Assembly (NCBI GenBank): GCA_947463395.1
Contig: CANHRV010000050.1
Location: 1-6,640, forward strand
Length of the DNA stretch: 6,640 nt
Reading direction: 5' to 3'
Origin: Opitutia bacterium
GTDB lineage: Bacteria; Verrucomicrobiota; Verrucomicrobiia; Opitutales; UBA953
Positions 1 to 5,669 of this stretch are shown piece after piece. The notes beneath the pieces were generated by a model that saw only the letters and a program-made list of their open reading frames with translations, had not been told where the DNA came from and made no database searches. Made by a program: the position numbers and the translations under genes. The number at the start of each line of letters is the position of its first letter. The stretch's first letter is position 1.

Positions 1-26
1 GGGTGCAACGGGAGCTATGTCAATGA

Positions 27-45
27 CTCGTCCCGTATTGACGAG
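27..45. promoter_or_regulatory. Inverted repeat upstream of the Fur-family gene, possible operator
   Basis: CTCGTC (27-32) and GACGAG (40-45) form a perfect 6-bp inverted repeat around a 7-base spacer, 35 bases before the preferred start of the regulator. Size and position would suit a dimeric regulator's binding site, for example autoregulation. The sequence resembles neither the classical AT-rich Fur box nor the PerR box, so any link to the adjacent protein is inference. Chance occurrence is possible. Confidence 0.25.
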
Positions 46-79
46 GAGTAATCCTTGTATCAAAACTGTCTCAAAAAGA

Positions 80-535
80 ATGCCAAAGTCAACCGCCAAC
101 GATTCGAGTGACCAATCCAGTGCCTTTCGTGCTTTCATTGCCGACAAGGGCCTGCGAGGCACGCGTCAAAGAATGGCGGTTTTTGAAGCGGCCCGAAGTA
201 GCACCGGACACTATACAGCAGAAGAGTTATTGAAAAAATCTCGCGCCCTCGATCGCTCGGTATCTCGTGCAACAGTCTATCGTGCCCTGCCCTTGCTGAT
301 TGAATGCAACGTCGTGCGCGAGGTCGATGTCGGTCGAGATCATAAATATTATCTCACTGAAACGGGAGCGACTCCGTTTCGAGCACAATTAATTTGTGGT
401 CATTGCGACACCATCCTCGAAGTGGATGCCCCCTTTATGGAATGGTACGGTAAAGCCGTCGCTGCGAAACATGGCATGAAACCCATTTCACAAAAACTGC
501 AAGTGACAGCTCTCTGTCCTAAATGCCAAAAATAA
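80..535 (+). CDS. Fur-family transcriptional regulator with degenerate sensing site
   Basis: Cytoplasmic DNA-binding repressor of the Fur/PerR/Zur superfamily, 151 aa from this start, a normal family length. An N-terminal winged helix covers residues 15-90, with TRQRMAVFEA (28-37) and the recognition-helix region VSRATVYRALPLL (61-73). The C-terminal dimerisation domain keeps both structural zinc pairs, C106/C109 (CGHC) and C146/C149 (CPKC). The HxH motif normally just before the first CxxC is replaced by F100-R-A-Q103; H44 and H131 remain of the usual regulatory-site residues. It may therefore sense a different metal, or none. It lies 6 bases before nadA, so the two are probably one transcript and nadA is a candidate target; NadA's oxidant-sensitive Fe-S cluster would make iron or redox control logical, but that is inference. 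Start: ATG at 80 fits family N-termini. ATGs at 17 and 23 are also in frame, the latter 8 bases after GGAG (11-14), but codons 17-79 include AGG and AGA, uncommon in this window. Confidence 0.88.
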   Translation: MPKSTANDSSDQSSAFRAFIADKGLRGTRQRMAVFEAARSSTGHYTAEELLKKSRALDRSVSRATVYRALPLLIECNVVREVDVGRDHKYYLTETGATPFRAQLICGHCDTILEVDAPFMEWYGKAVAAKHGMKPISQKLQVTALCPKCQK

Positions 536-541
536 TTTTTT

Positions 542-1522
542 ATGAAATCTTTTCCTGTACCCGCCGTCTTTCCGCCTTTGCCTTCGCAAGGAATTCCGCT
601 GACTGATTTACAGCGTGAAGTTCTCGCACTTAAAAAAGCGAAAGACGCCATCATTCTCGCGCACAATTACCAATGTGAGGATATCCAAGCTGTGGCTGAT
701 TATGTCGGCGACTCACTGGGATTAGCCTACAAAGCGGCTGAGACTCAAAACCAAACCATCGTCTTCTGTGGCGTTCATTTTATGGCGGAAACCGCCAAAA
801 TTGTGAATCCTACACGACGAGTCCTGTTACCCGACTTGGAAGCAGGTTGCTCTTTGGCTGACTCATGTCCCGCGTCTAAACTTGCCCAAGTCAAAGCCGC
901 TCACCCTGAACTTTATGTCGTAGCCTACATCAATTGCAGTGCTGCCGTTAAGGCCTTAAGTGATGTCATTGTCACGAGTGGTAACGCTACCAAAATTGTC
1001 CAAAAAGTTCCGGCTGATCGTCCGATTCTTTTCATCCCTGATCAAAATTTAGGCAGTTGGGTTTCAGCCAAAACGGGACGAGCCATGCAACTATGGCCCG
1101 GCAACTGTTACGCCCACGTTCAATTCACTCCCGCTGCCCTTCTCCGAGCCAAAGCACAATACCCCGATGCTCCGATTGTGGCTCACCCCGAGTGCACCGA
1201 GGCCGTGCGTGAGTTAGCCGACATGGTTTGTTCGACCGAAAAAATGGTCGAATGGAGCAAAGCACAAAAGGCTGATACGCTCATTATCACGACTGAGTCT
1301 GGCATGATTCATCGACTACGTCGCGAGGTACCCCAAAAAACCTTCATCGCTGCACCCACAGATCGTTGCTCCTGCAACGAGTGTCGTTTCATGAAAATGA
1401 ATACTTTAGAAAAAGTACGCGACTGTTTGATTAACGGAAGTCCTGAAATTCAGTTCGATGAATCCATTCGTGCCGCAGCGGAAATCCCCCTGCGTCGCAT
1501 GCTGGAGTGGAGTCGGCTTTAA
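542..1522 (+). CDS. nadA: Quinolinate synthase NadA
   Basis: Condenses iminoaspartate (made by NadB or an aspartate dehydrogenase) with dihydroxyacetone phosphate to give quinolinate, the committed step of de novo NAD synthesis, using a [4Fe-4S] cluster in the cytoplasm. The 326 aa protein has the family signatures in order: AHNYQ (40-44) with VADYVGDSL (51-59), GVHFMAETAKI (77-87), LPDLEAGCSLADSCP (96-110), WPGNCYAH (185-192), HPEC (215-218) and CSCNECRFMKMN (276-287). By spacing against known NadA proteins, the likely cluster ligands are C103, C189 and C281. Length is intermediate between the short thermophile enzymes (about 300 aa) and E. coli NadA (347 aa), and it looks intact. The start follows the Fur-family stop by 6 bases, and only a T-run precedes the ATG, with no Shine-Dalgarno, so translation may be coupled to the upstream gene. 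No nadB or nadC is in the window. Confidence 0.97.
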   Translation: MKSFPVPAVFPPLPSQGIPLTDLQREVLALKKAKDAIILAHNYQCEDIQAVADYVGDSLGLAYKAAETQNQTIVFCGVHFMAETAKIVNPTRRVLLPDLEAGCSLADSCPASKLAQVKAAHPELYVVAYINCSAAVKALSDVIVTSGNATKIVQKVPADRPILFIPDQNLGSWVSAKTGRAMQLWPGNCYAHVQFTPAALLRAKAQYPDAPIVAHPECTEAVRELADMVCSTEKMVEWSKAQKADTLIITTESGMIHRLRREVPQKTFIAAPTDRCSCNECRFMKMNTLEKVRDCLINGSPEIQFDESIRAAAEIPLRRMLEWSRL

Positions 1523-1579
1523 CCGTTTTTGCTAAATATTTCTCGATAAACGGTGCTTAAACCAAGTTAATCAACTTGG
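1522..1579. repeat. Two inverted repeats after nadA, possible weak terminator
   Basis: ACCGTTT (1522-1528) pairs with AAACGGT (1548-1554) across 19 bases, starting on the nadA stop codon. Just downstream CCAAGTT (1562-1568) and AACTTGG (1573-1579) make a perfect 7-bp stem with a 4-base loop. The palindrome AAGCGCTT (1582-1589) and a T-rich stretch from about 1598 follow. No uninterrupted T-tract abuts a stem, so this is not a canonical intrinsic terminator, but it is the only termination candidate after nadA. Confidence 0.35.
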
Positions 1580-1651
1580 ATAAGCGCTTGGCTAAATCAT
1601 TTTATTCTCTAATTTTACGGTGAATTTCTTTGCGAACTGATTGACAAACTT

Positions 1652-1668
1652 AACTTTATTATAAAGTT
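1652..1668. promoter_or_regulatory. 17-bp palindrome before the helix-turn-helix gene, possible operator/promoter
   Basis: AACTTTA (1652-1658) and TAAAGTT (1662-1668) form a perfect inverted repeat around TTA, in the AT-rich spacer 40 bases before the helix-turn-helix gene. It overlaps -10-like hexamers (TATTAT 1657-1662, TATAAA 1660-1665). A consensus TTGACA lies at 1641-1646, but its spacing to these (10 or 13 bases) is too short for a normal sigma-70 promoter. An operator, perhaps autoregulatory, is a reasonable guess. Confidence 0.35.
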
Positions 1669-1708
1669 GAAAACAGCGTTAGTTACTTAACCCAGCAAGT
1701 TTTTGAAA

Positions 1709-2059
1709 ATGAATTTAAATAAAATGAAATTAGAATTAGACCCCTCCGATTTCCCTACGAAGGATGCTTTTGTCCGTGCCTCAATTGCCCGAGCTCGCGA
1801 CTTAGCCGTTCAGGCTTGGGATGAAGAACACTCCAACCGTCAAGAGTTCATTGCACGAGAAGTGTCCAGTCTGTCCAAAAATGAACTCGCCCGCCGTCTG
1901 ATTAAGTTGATGTCGCGACCCAGCCGTGCACGAGCCAAAATCAATGACTCGATGCGCAACAAGGCTAAATCGATGCGCAACAAAGGTCTGAATGTTCGAG
2001 AAATTTCGGCTGAACTCGGAATCTCCATTCCTTCGGTTTACAACATTACCAAGGACTAA
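1709..2059 (+). CDS. Small helix-turn-helix protein, function unknown
   Basis: A 116 aa basic, mostly helical protein that I cannot assign to a named family. The C-terminus NKGLNVREISAELGISIPSV (91-110) has the pattern of a resolvase/sigma-region-4-type helix-turn-helix (helix, ELGIS turn, recognition helix IPSVYNITKD), so DNA binding is likely. No recombinase catalytic domain precedes it. The N-terminal part (residues 15-75, charged, FVRASIARARDLAVQAWDEE at 21-40) could be a dimerisation or nucleoid-type region. Just before the motif SMRNKAK (81-87) is repeated as SMRNKGL (88-94), a tandem duplication. The preferred start is the ATG at 1709; a TTG two codons upstream (1703) and an ATG at 1724 are also in frame, and none has a Shine-Dalgarno. 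A 186-base AT-rich spacer with a palindrome separates it from nadA, suggesting its own promoter. The 38-base gap to aat suggests co-transcription with that gene. Confidence 0.72.
   Translation: MNLNKMKLELDPSDFPTKDAFVRASIARARDLAVQAWDEEHSNRQEFIAREVSSLSKNELARRLIKLMSRPSRARAKINDSMRNKAKSMRNKGLNVREISAELGISIPSVYNITKD
1949..1983 (+). repeat. Tandem 14-bp direct repeat, 21-bp period, inside coding sequence
   Basis: TCGATGCGCAACAA occurs at 1949-1962 and again at 1970-1983. The 21-base period is exactly seven codons, so the duplication keeps the frame and yields SMRNKAK-SMRNKGL immediately before the helix-turn-helix. Near-identical bases suggest a recent slippage-type duplication. Confidence 0.9.
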
Positions 2060-2078
2060 TCTTGCCGAAGACTCAGGG

Positions 2079-2101
2079 ACATTGTTGACTTTCGACAATG
2101 T
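2079..2101 (+). promoter_or_regulatory. Hairpin enclosing the aat start codon
   Basis: ACATTGTTGA (2079-2088) pairs with TCGACAATGT (2092-2101) over 10 bp, nine Watson-Crick pairs plus one T-G wobble, closing a 3-base loop. The aat ATG (2098-2100) lies in the 3' arm, so in mRNA it would be base-paired. A purine-rich AGGGA (2075-2079) sits at the foot of the stem. This could restrain translation of aat or couple it to ribosomes arriving from the upstream gene. It could instead be a DNA operator or chance. Confidence 0.55.
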
Positions 2102-2793
2102 ATCTCTGGCCCTACGGTGATCCTGCCTCGGCTCCAGCCGATGCTCCCGTACACATTGGCGGCAAGTGGGATATTCCAACGCTTTTAGGCGCTTACCAAA
2201 AAGGGATTTTTCCCTGGCCGACTCCTGGTCTTCCCATTCGTTGGTGGAGCCCTGATCCTCGGTTTGTTCTTCTGCCAAATGAGTTACATTGTACTCCCAG
2301 TTTGCGCAAAGTGATGCGTAAACCAGGTTGGAAGGTGACCGTCGATCAAGATTTCCCTTCGGTAATTCGACATTGTGCTAAAGTTCCGCGTGCAGGCCAA
2401 GGTGGCACATGGATTACACCCAAAATCATTGAAGCGTATATCGAGTTACATCGTCTTGGTTTCGCTCATAGTGTTGAAACCTACTGGGAGGGAGAATTGG
2501 TCGGAGGACTGTACGGTATTTCCTTGGGTCAAATCTTCCATGGCGAATCAATGTTTCACCTAAAAACCGATGCCTCTAAAGTTGCCTTTGTGGCTCTGGT
2601 CGAACGCCTACAGGCCTGTGGTTACCGGTTGATTGACTGCCAGGTACCGACTCCTCACTTGGCTAGTTTCGGAGCCTTTGCCACTCCACGATCTGAGTTT
2701 TTGAGTTTTCTCGAAACTTACCGGGAAATTGAGCCAACGGCTAATCCTTGGACTAATCCGCTTTGGCCCAAAGTTCAGGGTGAGCCTTCATAA
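2098..2793 (+). CDS. aat: Leucyl/phenylalanyl-tRNA-protein transferase
   Basis: Transfers Leu or Phe from aminoacyl-tRNA to the N-terminal Arg or Lys of proteins, creating N-degrons for ClpS/ClpAP in the cytoplasm. At 231 aa it is the usual length. Family blocks in order: GAYQKGIFPW (31-40), IRWWSPDPRFVL (47-58), GTWITPKIIEAYIELHRLG (103-121), AHSVE (123-127), LVGGLYGISLGQIFHGESMF (134-153), ASK (159-161), LIDCQVPTPHLASFGA (178-193). E150 of GESMF and D180/Q182 of DCQ match, at identical 30-residue spacing, the catalytic-relay residues E156, D186 and Q188 of the E. coli enzyme. An in-frame stop at 2086-2088 rules out a longer start, and no other start codon lies between it and the ATG at 2098, which is buried in a hairpin and lacks a well-placed Shine-Dalgarno. 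The last 41 bases overlap aroK on the other strand; the tail (about 212-231) is beyond the conserved core. Confidence 0.96.
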   Translation: MYLWPYGDPASAPADAPVHIGGKWDIPTLLGAYQKGIFPWPTPGLPIRWWSPDPRFVLLPNELHCTPSLRKVMRKPGWKVTVDQDFPSVIRHCAKVPRAGQGGTWITPKIIEAYIELHRLGFAHSVETYWEGELVGGLYGISLGQIFHGESMFHLKTDASKVAFVALVERLQACGYRLIDCQVPTPHLASFGAFATPRSEFLSFLETYREIEPTANPWTNPLWPKVQGEPS

Positions 2794-3334
2794 AGAGTGG
2801 AACCTCTCGATCATAGACTCGCTCCACAATTAAGCACAGTTGCTGGAGAGAGCGTCCATCGGTGTAAACGGCAATACCTGCATTCAAGTAAGCTTGCTCA
2901 CGTTGTTTCATTAAATCACGAATCTTAGCCTCGGTATTATCCCCTGCCAAAAGTGGACGATGGGTTTTATTGGCGGTACGACGAACAATCGTCTCAACCG
3001 AGGCAAAAAGAGTAATGACAATCCCTTTGCGACGAACCAACTCAGCCATTCCAGGTGGCACCACCAATCCTCCACCGCAAGCAACAATAACGCCTGTGGC
3101 CGGTATTTTCTCTTCCATGATTTTTCTCTCACATTGGCGAAAGTAAGTTTCGCCGTGTTTAGCGAATATTTCCGCCACACTCATACCCTCAGCTTTTTCA
3201 ATCAAGTCGTCTGTATCTAACAAAGGACGTTGCCAACGATGGGCTAACTGACGACCGAGCGCAGACTTACCCGTACCCATCATTCCCGCGAGAATAAGGT
3301 TGGGCTGAAGTTGCGGTTTAAGGTCTTGCACCAT
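2753..3334 (-). CDS. aroK: Shikimate kinase
   Basis: Phosphorylates shikimate at the 3-hydroxyl with ATP, the fifth step of the shikimate pathway toward chorismate and aromatic amino acids; cytoplasmic. The 193 aa protein shows a P-loop GMMGTGKS (17-24), the shikimate-binding aspartates in DTDD (40-43), YFRQCE (64-69) with R66, the Walker-B-like GGG (87-89), the lid Arg in THRPLL (124-129, R126) and the substrate Arg R145 in QREQAY. These correspond to D34, R58, G79-81, R117 and R136 of the M. tuberculosis enzyme. The last 25 residues (VERVYDREVPLFMKAHPELW region) extend past the usual core and are partly encoded in the stretch overlapping aat. The ATG at 3334 has no Shine-Dalgarno; a -10-like element lies only three bases upstream, so the real start could be the GTG that is codon 2. 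It stands alone, convergent with aat and divergent from the next gene; no aroB is adjacent. Confidence 0.95.
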   Translation of the reverse strand: MVQDLKPQLQPNLILAGMMGTGKSALGRQLAHRWQRPLLDTDDLIEKAEGMSVAEIFAKHGETYFRQCERKIMEEKIPATGVIVACGGGLVVPPGMAELVRRKGIVITLFASVETIVRRTANKTHRPLLAGDNTEAKIRDLMKQREQAYLNAGIAVYTDGRSLQQLCLIVERVYDREVPLFMKAHPELWAKAD

Positions 3335-3337
3335 GGC

Positions 3338-3346
3338 ATTATCACA
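3338..3346 (-). promoter_or_regulatory. Extended -10-like element for aroK, possible leaderless promoter
   Basis: On the minus strand TGTGATAAT matches the extended -10 pattern TGnTATAAT with one change in the hexamer. It ends three bases before the aroK ATG, so transcription starting at the usual distance would begin at about 3331, at the first codons. There is no good -35. The spacer 3335-3461 must also hold the promoter of the plus-strand adenylate-forming gene, for which I see no clear elements. Confidence 0.3.
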
Positions 3347-3456
3347 AATCGACCAAGCTCATTCCGCAAGCGACAATCTCTCAGTCAACCAATGAAAGTC
3401 GGCCCAAAGGCAGACTCGACCGCTTGCTTTCCTAGACATCCCGCATTACTTCAAAC

Positions 3457-3473
3457 GACACATGAGTTGTGTC
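3457..3473 (+). repeat. Short inverted repeat over the start of the adenylate-forming gene
   Basis: GACACA (3457-3462) and TGTGTC (3468-3473) form a perfect 6-bp inverted repeat with a 5-base spacer, and the ATG (3462-3464) straddles the 5' arm and the loop. It is a short and weaker echo of the hairpin over the aat start. It may be chance. Confidence 0.3.
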
Positions 3474-4700
3474 ACACCATCAAACAGGGAAACAAAACAG
3501 CACGATTTAACCAGCGTGCTTAAGCAAACTGCGGGAGTTCCCTTTTACCAGCGCGCCGACTGGGCTCAAGCGCTCACCCTTCCCTGCCTTCAACTGGATC
3601 AGTTACCACACCTAACCAAAGAAGAATTTCGCCTAAATTCTCCTGCTGGATTTTTACCCAACCATTTCGATTTAACCACCCTCGTTCAGTCTGGTGCCGT
3701 TGAAGAAGAAAATACTTCAGGGACTTCGGGTACGAGTGTACGAGTTATTTTCGGTGCAACGTGGTGGGCCGAGCAAGAAGCTCGAGCACTCAGACAAAAT
3801 CATTTCATCAAAAAAATCTTAGAGAATAACCCGCTGGCCCGCCGTGCCGTTTTCACCACCCCTGGCTGCAGTGGCGTAAGTTGCTACGCCCGCTGGCTCA
3901 ATTACGAACAACGCATTATGGGGCAGACCCTATTCGTGAATCAGTCCCGTATTCCATTTACGATTCCCGAGGAAAAGTATGCGCAAATGGTCGAAGAAAC
4001 CTTGCGCTGGGATCCTACTTTTCTCGATGTCGACCCCGTTCACGGCATGGCTTTTGCACTCTACTGCGAACGCCATCAGGTTCAATTCCCCTCCCTGCGT
4101 TTTATTCTCTCGAGTTACGAATATACCAGCGTTCTGCATCGTCGCATCATGAGCCGGGTTTTCGGCGTTCCCGTCATCAATCTCTACGGATCCAGCGAAA
4201 CGGGGCATCTCCTGATTGAAAAAGAGGACGGCTTTATGACGCCCAGCATCGAGACTGCGCTTTTAGAAATTGATTCACGACAACCCTCAGGGTTTGGACA
4301 GTTACTTGTGACGACACTGACCAACCCTTATCTACCGTTGATTCGATATGAAATCGGAGATTTCGTTGAAAGCGACCATCGTGGACACCTCGTACATGGT
4401 CGCATTCGCGATGCATTACTCAATCACGAGGGCTCATGGGTGACGACACGACAAATCGACAAACTGTTTCACGATGGTGAAGGGATTGCTCATTATCAAC
4501 TACGCCAGAACACCGATGGAAGCTGTGAACTTCTTTTACTTCCCGAAAAATCGGGAGATACGCTAACGCAAATTATTCCTGTAATCACCCAACGACTGAA
4601 AAAGACATTAGGCTACAGTGTGGAGTGTCAAAGCGTACCGCTGATTATCCCTGAGGACTCGGGTAAATTCCGACTCACGGCTCGTTTCGCACAAAAATAG
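3462..4700 (+). CDS. PaaK/CapK-like adenylate-forming enzyme, substrate unknown
   Basis: Member of the ANL superfamily in the phenylacetate-CoA ligase / coenzyme F390 synthetase (CapK-like) branch; probably activates a carboxylate as acyl-AMP, perhaps onward to a thioester. The 412 aa are slightly short of PaaK (about 430-440). Motifs in order: VPFYQRADW (26-34), typical of the family N-terminus; the phosphate loop TSGTSGTS (85-92); YGSSETG (242-248); PLIRYEIGDF (292-301), equivalent to the YRTGD motif; GRIRDAL (313-319), the hinge motif; and GKFRL (401-405), with the likely C-terminal catalytic lysine K402. All key motifs are present, so it is probably active. No membrane segment or carrier domain is visible. 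The start at 3462 is the first available in the frame and lacks a Shine-Dalgarno. An aminotransferase lies 89 bases downstream on the same strand and may be co-transcribed, but the substrate cannot be read from context; phenylacetate is not implied, as no paa genes are present. Confidence 0.85.
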   Translation: MSCVTPSNRETKQHDLTSVLKQTAGVPFYQRADWAQALTLPCLQLDQLPHLTKEEFRLNSPAGFLPNHFDLTTLVQSGAVEEENTSGTSGTSVRVIFGATWWAEQEARALRQNHFIKKILENNPLARRAVFTTPGCSGVSCYARWLNYEQRIMGQTLFVNQSRIPFTIPEEKYAQMVEETLRWDPTFLDVDPVHGMAFALYCERHQVQFPSLRFILSSYEYTSVLHRRIMSRVFGVPVINLYGSSETGHLLIEKEDGFMTPSIETALLEIDSRQPSGFGQLLVTTLTNPYLPLIRYEIGDFVESDHRGHLVHGRIRDALLNHEGSWVTTRQIDKLFHDGEGIAHYQLRQNTDGSCELLLLPEKSGDTLTQIIPVITQRLKKTLGYSVECQSVPLIIPEDSGKFRLTARFAQK

Positions 4701-4740
4701 GTCATTGAAATCGAGGTTTGGCGGGAGTTTTTTCCGCTTC

Positions 4741-4768
4741 GGGCTGGAAATGTGCCATTTTTCAGCCC
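4741..4768 (+). promoter_or_regulatory. Strong hairpin in the ilvE leader
   Basis: GGGCTG (4741-4746) pairs with CAGCCC (4763-4768), and the stem continues inward as GAAATG (4747-4752) with CATTTT (4756-4761), with one bulged T (4762), one G-T wobble and a 3-base loop. That gives about 12 bp, ending 21 bases before the aminotransferase ATG. A T-run precedes rather than follows it (4728-4733), so it is not a canonical intrinsic terminator. It may stabilise mRNA or separate expression of the two flanking genes. Confidence 0.5.
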
Positions 4769-4789
4769 AACATCTCGTCGATTCACACC

Positions 4790-5659
4790 ATGGAAGTTTA
4801 CATCGACGGAAAGTTCTACCCTAAAGCCGAAGCCAAAATCTCTGTCTTCGACCACGGCTTCTTGTATGGAGACGGTATCTTTGAAGGTATCCGCCTTTAT
4901 AAAGGCTGCGTCTTCCGACTCGATGAACACCTCGAGCGTCTCGAGATGTCCGCCAAAGCTCTTTGCCTCAACCTCCCTTGGACACGACAACAGATTGCAG
5001 ACATTGTCTGCGAATCCTGCCGTCGCAATAATCTCACCGATGGCTACATTCGTTTGGTGATTTCACGCGGATTTGGTGATCTTGGTTTATCGCCCAAGAA
5101 CTGCCCCACCCCGTCGATTATCTGTATTGCGGACTCTATTAAACTTTATCCCGAGGAATTCTATACCACGGGAATGAAAATCATCACTGCCCCGACTCGT
5201 CGCGTTAGCCCCGCGGCATTGCCTCCGATGATTAAATCTCTCAATTACCTCAATAACATTATGGCAAAAATGGAGGCACAACAGCATGGCTTCCACGAAT
5301 GCCTCATGCTTAATGAGCAAGGCTATGTATCTGAGTGCACTGGTGATAATGTCTTCCTCATCCACAAAGGAAAAATGTACACACCTGCCTCGCATTCTGG
5401 TGCGCTGGTTGGAATCACTCGTCAAGTGGCCTTGGAAATTGCTGCCTCCTTAAAGATTCCCACCGTGGAAACGAATTTAACTCGTTACGATGTTTGGAAT
5501 GCCGACGAATGCTTCCTTACTGGAACCGCTGCTGAGGTTATCCCAGTCATCGAAGTTGACGCTCGTACGATTGGCTCAGGCAAACCTGGCCCAATCACTG
5601 CTAAGATTCTCGCTGAGTTTCGTAAGAAAGCTTCCGTTGAAGGAACAAAAATTCGTTAA
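4790..5659 (+). CDS. ilvE: Class IV PLP aminotransferase, probably branched-chain (IlvE)
   Basis: Probably performs the last step of valine, leucine and isoleucine synthesis, moving the amino group from glutamate to the branched 2-oxo acids; cytoplasmic, PLP-dependent. At 289 aa it has the fold-type IV pattern: MEVYIDGKFYP (1-11), VFDHGFLYGDGIFEGIRLY (19-37), RLDEHLERL (43-51), YIRLVISRG (86-94), the PLP lysine K149 in IKSLNYLNNIMAK (148-160), ECTGDNVF (182-189), TGTAAEVIPV (244-253) and GPIT (267-270). FEGIRLY favours branched-chain aminotransferase over D-amino acid aminotransferase or 4-amino-4-deoxychorismate lyase, though these are hard to separate by eye. The ATG at 4790 gives a standard N-terminus; the frame opens further to a TTG at 4718, but those 24 codons do not look like family sequence and contain the leader hairpin. 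There is no Shine-Dalgarno. It lies 89 bases after the adenylate-forming gene and converges, 10 bases apart, on the next gene, with no clear terminator between. Confidence 0.88.
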   Translation: MEVYIDGKFYPKAEAKISVFDHGFLYGDGIFEGIRLYKGCVFRLDEHLERLEMSAKALCLNLPWTRQQIADIVCESCRRNNLTDGYIRLVISRGFGDLGLSPKNCPTPSIICIADSIKLYPEEFYTTGMKIITAPTRRVSPAALPPMIKSLNYLNNIMAKMEAQQHGFHECLMLNEQGYVSECTGDNVFLIHKGKMYTPASHSGALVGITRQVALEIAASLKIPTVETNLTRYDVWNADECFLTGTAAEVIPVIEVDARTIGSGKPGPITAKILAEFRKKASVEGTKIR

Positions 5660-5669
5660 TCGAAAAAGC

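Noticed and set aside
1641..1665. Sigma-70 promoter TTGACA with TATTAT or TATAAA before the helix-turn-helix gene
   Set aside because: The hexamers look good but are separated by only 10 or 13 bases, too short for a standard promoter, so it is noted only as part of a regulatory candidate.
1802..2278. Minus-strand open frame of 158 codons across the helix-turn-helix gene and aat start
   Set aside because: Its translation has no recognisable domain, and it is antisense to aat, which is clearly coding, and to a plausible plus-strand gene.
3366..3427. Inverted repeat GCAAGCG / CGCTTGC in the divergent spacer
   Set aside because: The 7-bp arms are 48 bases apart with no supporting structure between them; chance is likely.
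4541..4556. Perfect hairpin TCCCGA-AAAA-TCGGGA
   Set aside because: It lies inside the ligase coding sequence, is short, and has no T-tract or gene boundary nearby; it is probably incidental to codon content.
4718..4789. N-terminal extension of the aminotransferase from TTG 4718
   Set aside because: The 24 extra residues do not resemble class IV aminotransferase N-termini, the coding stretch overlaps a strong hairpin, and the ATG at 4790 gives a standard start.
4931..4947. Repeated CTCGAG hexamers in ilvE
   Set aside because: They encode the ordinary Leu-Glu-Arg-Leu-Glu stretch of the family's DEHLERL region and need no other explanation.
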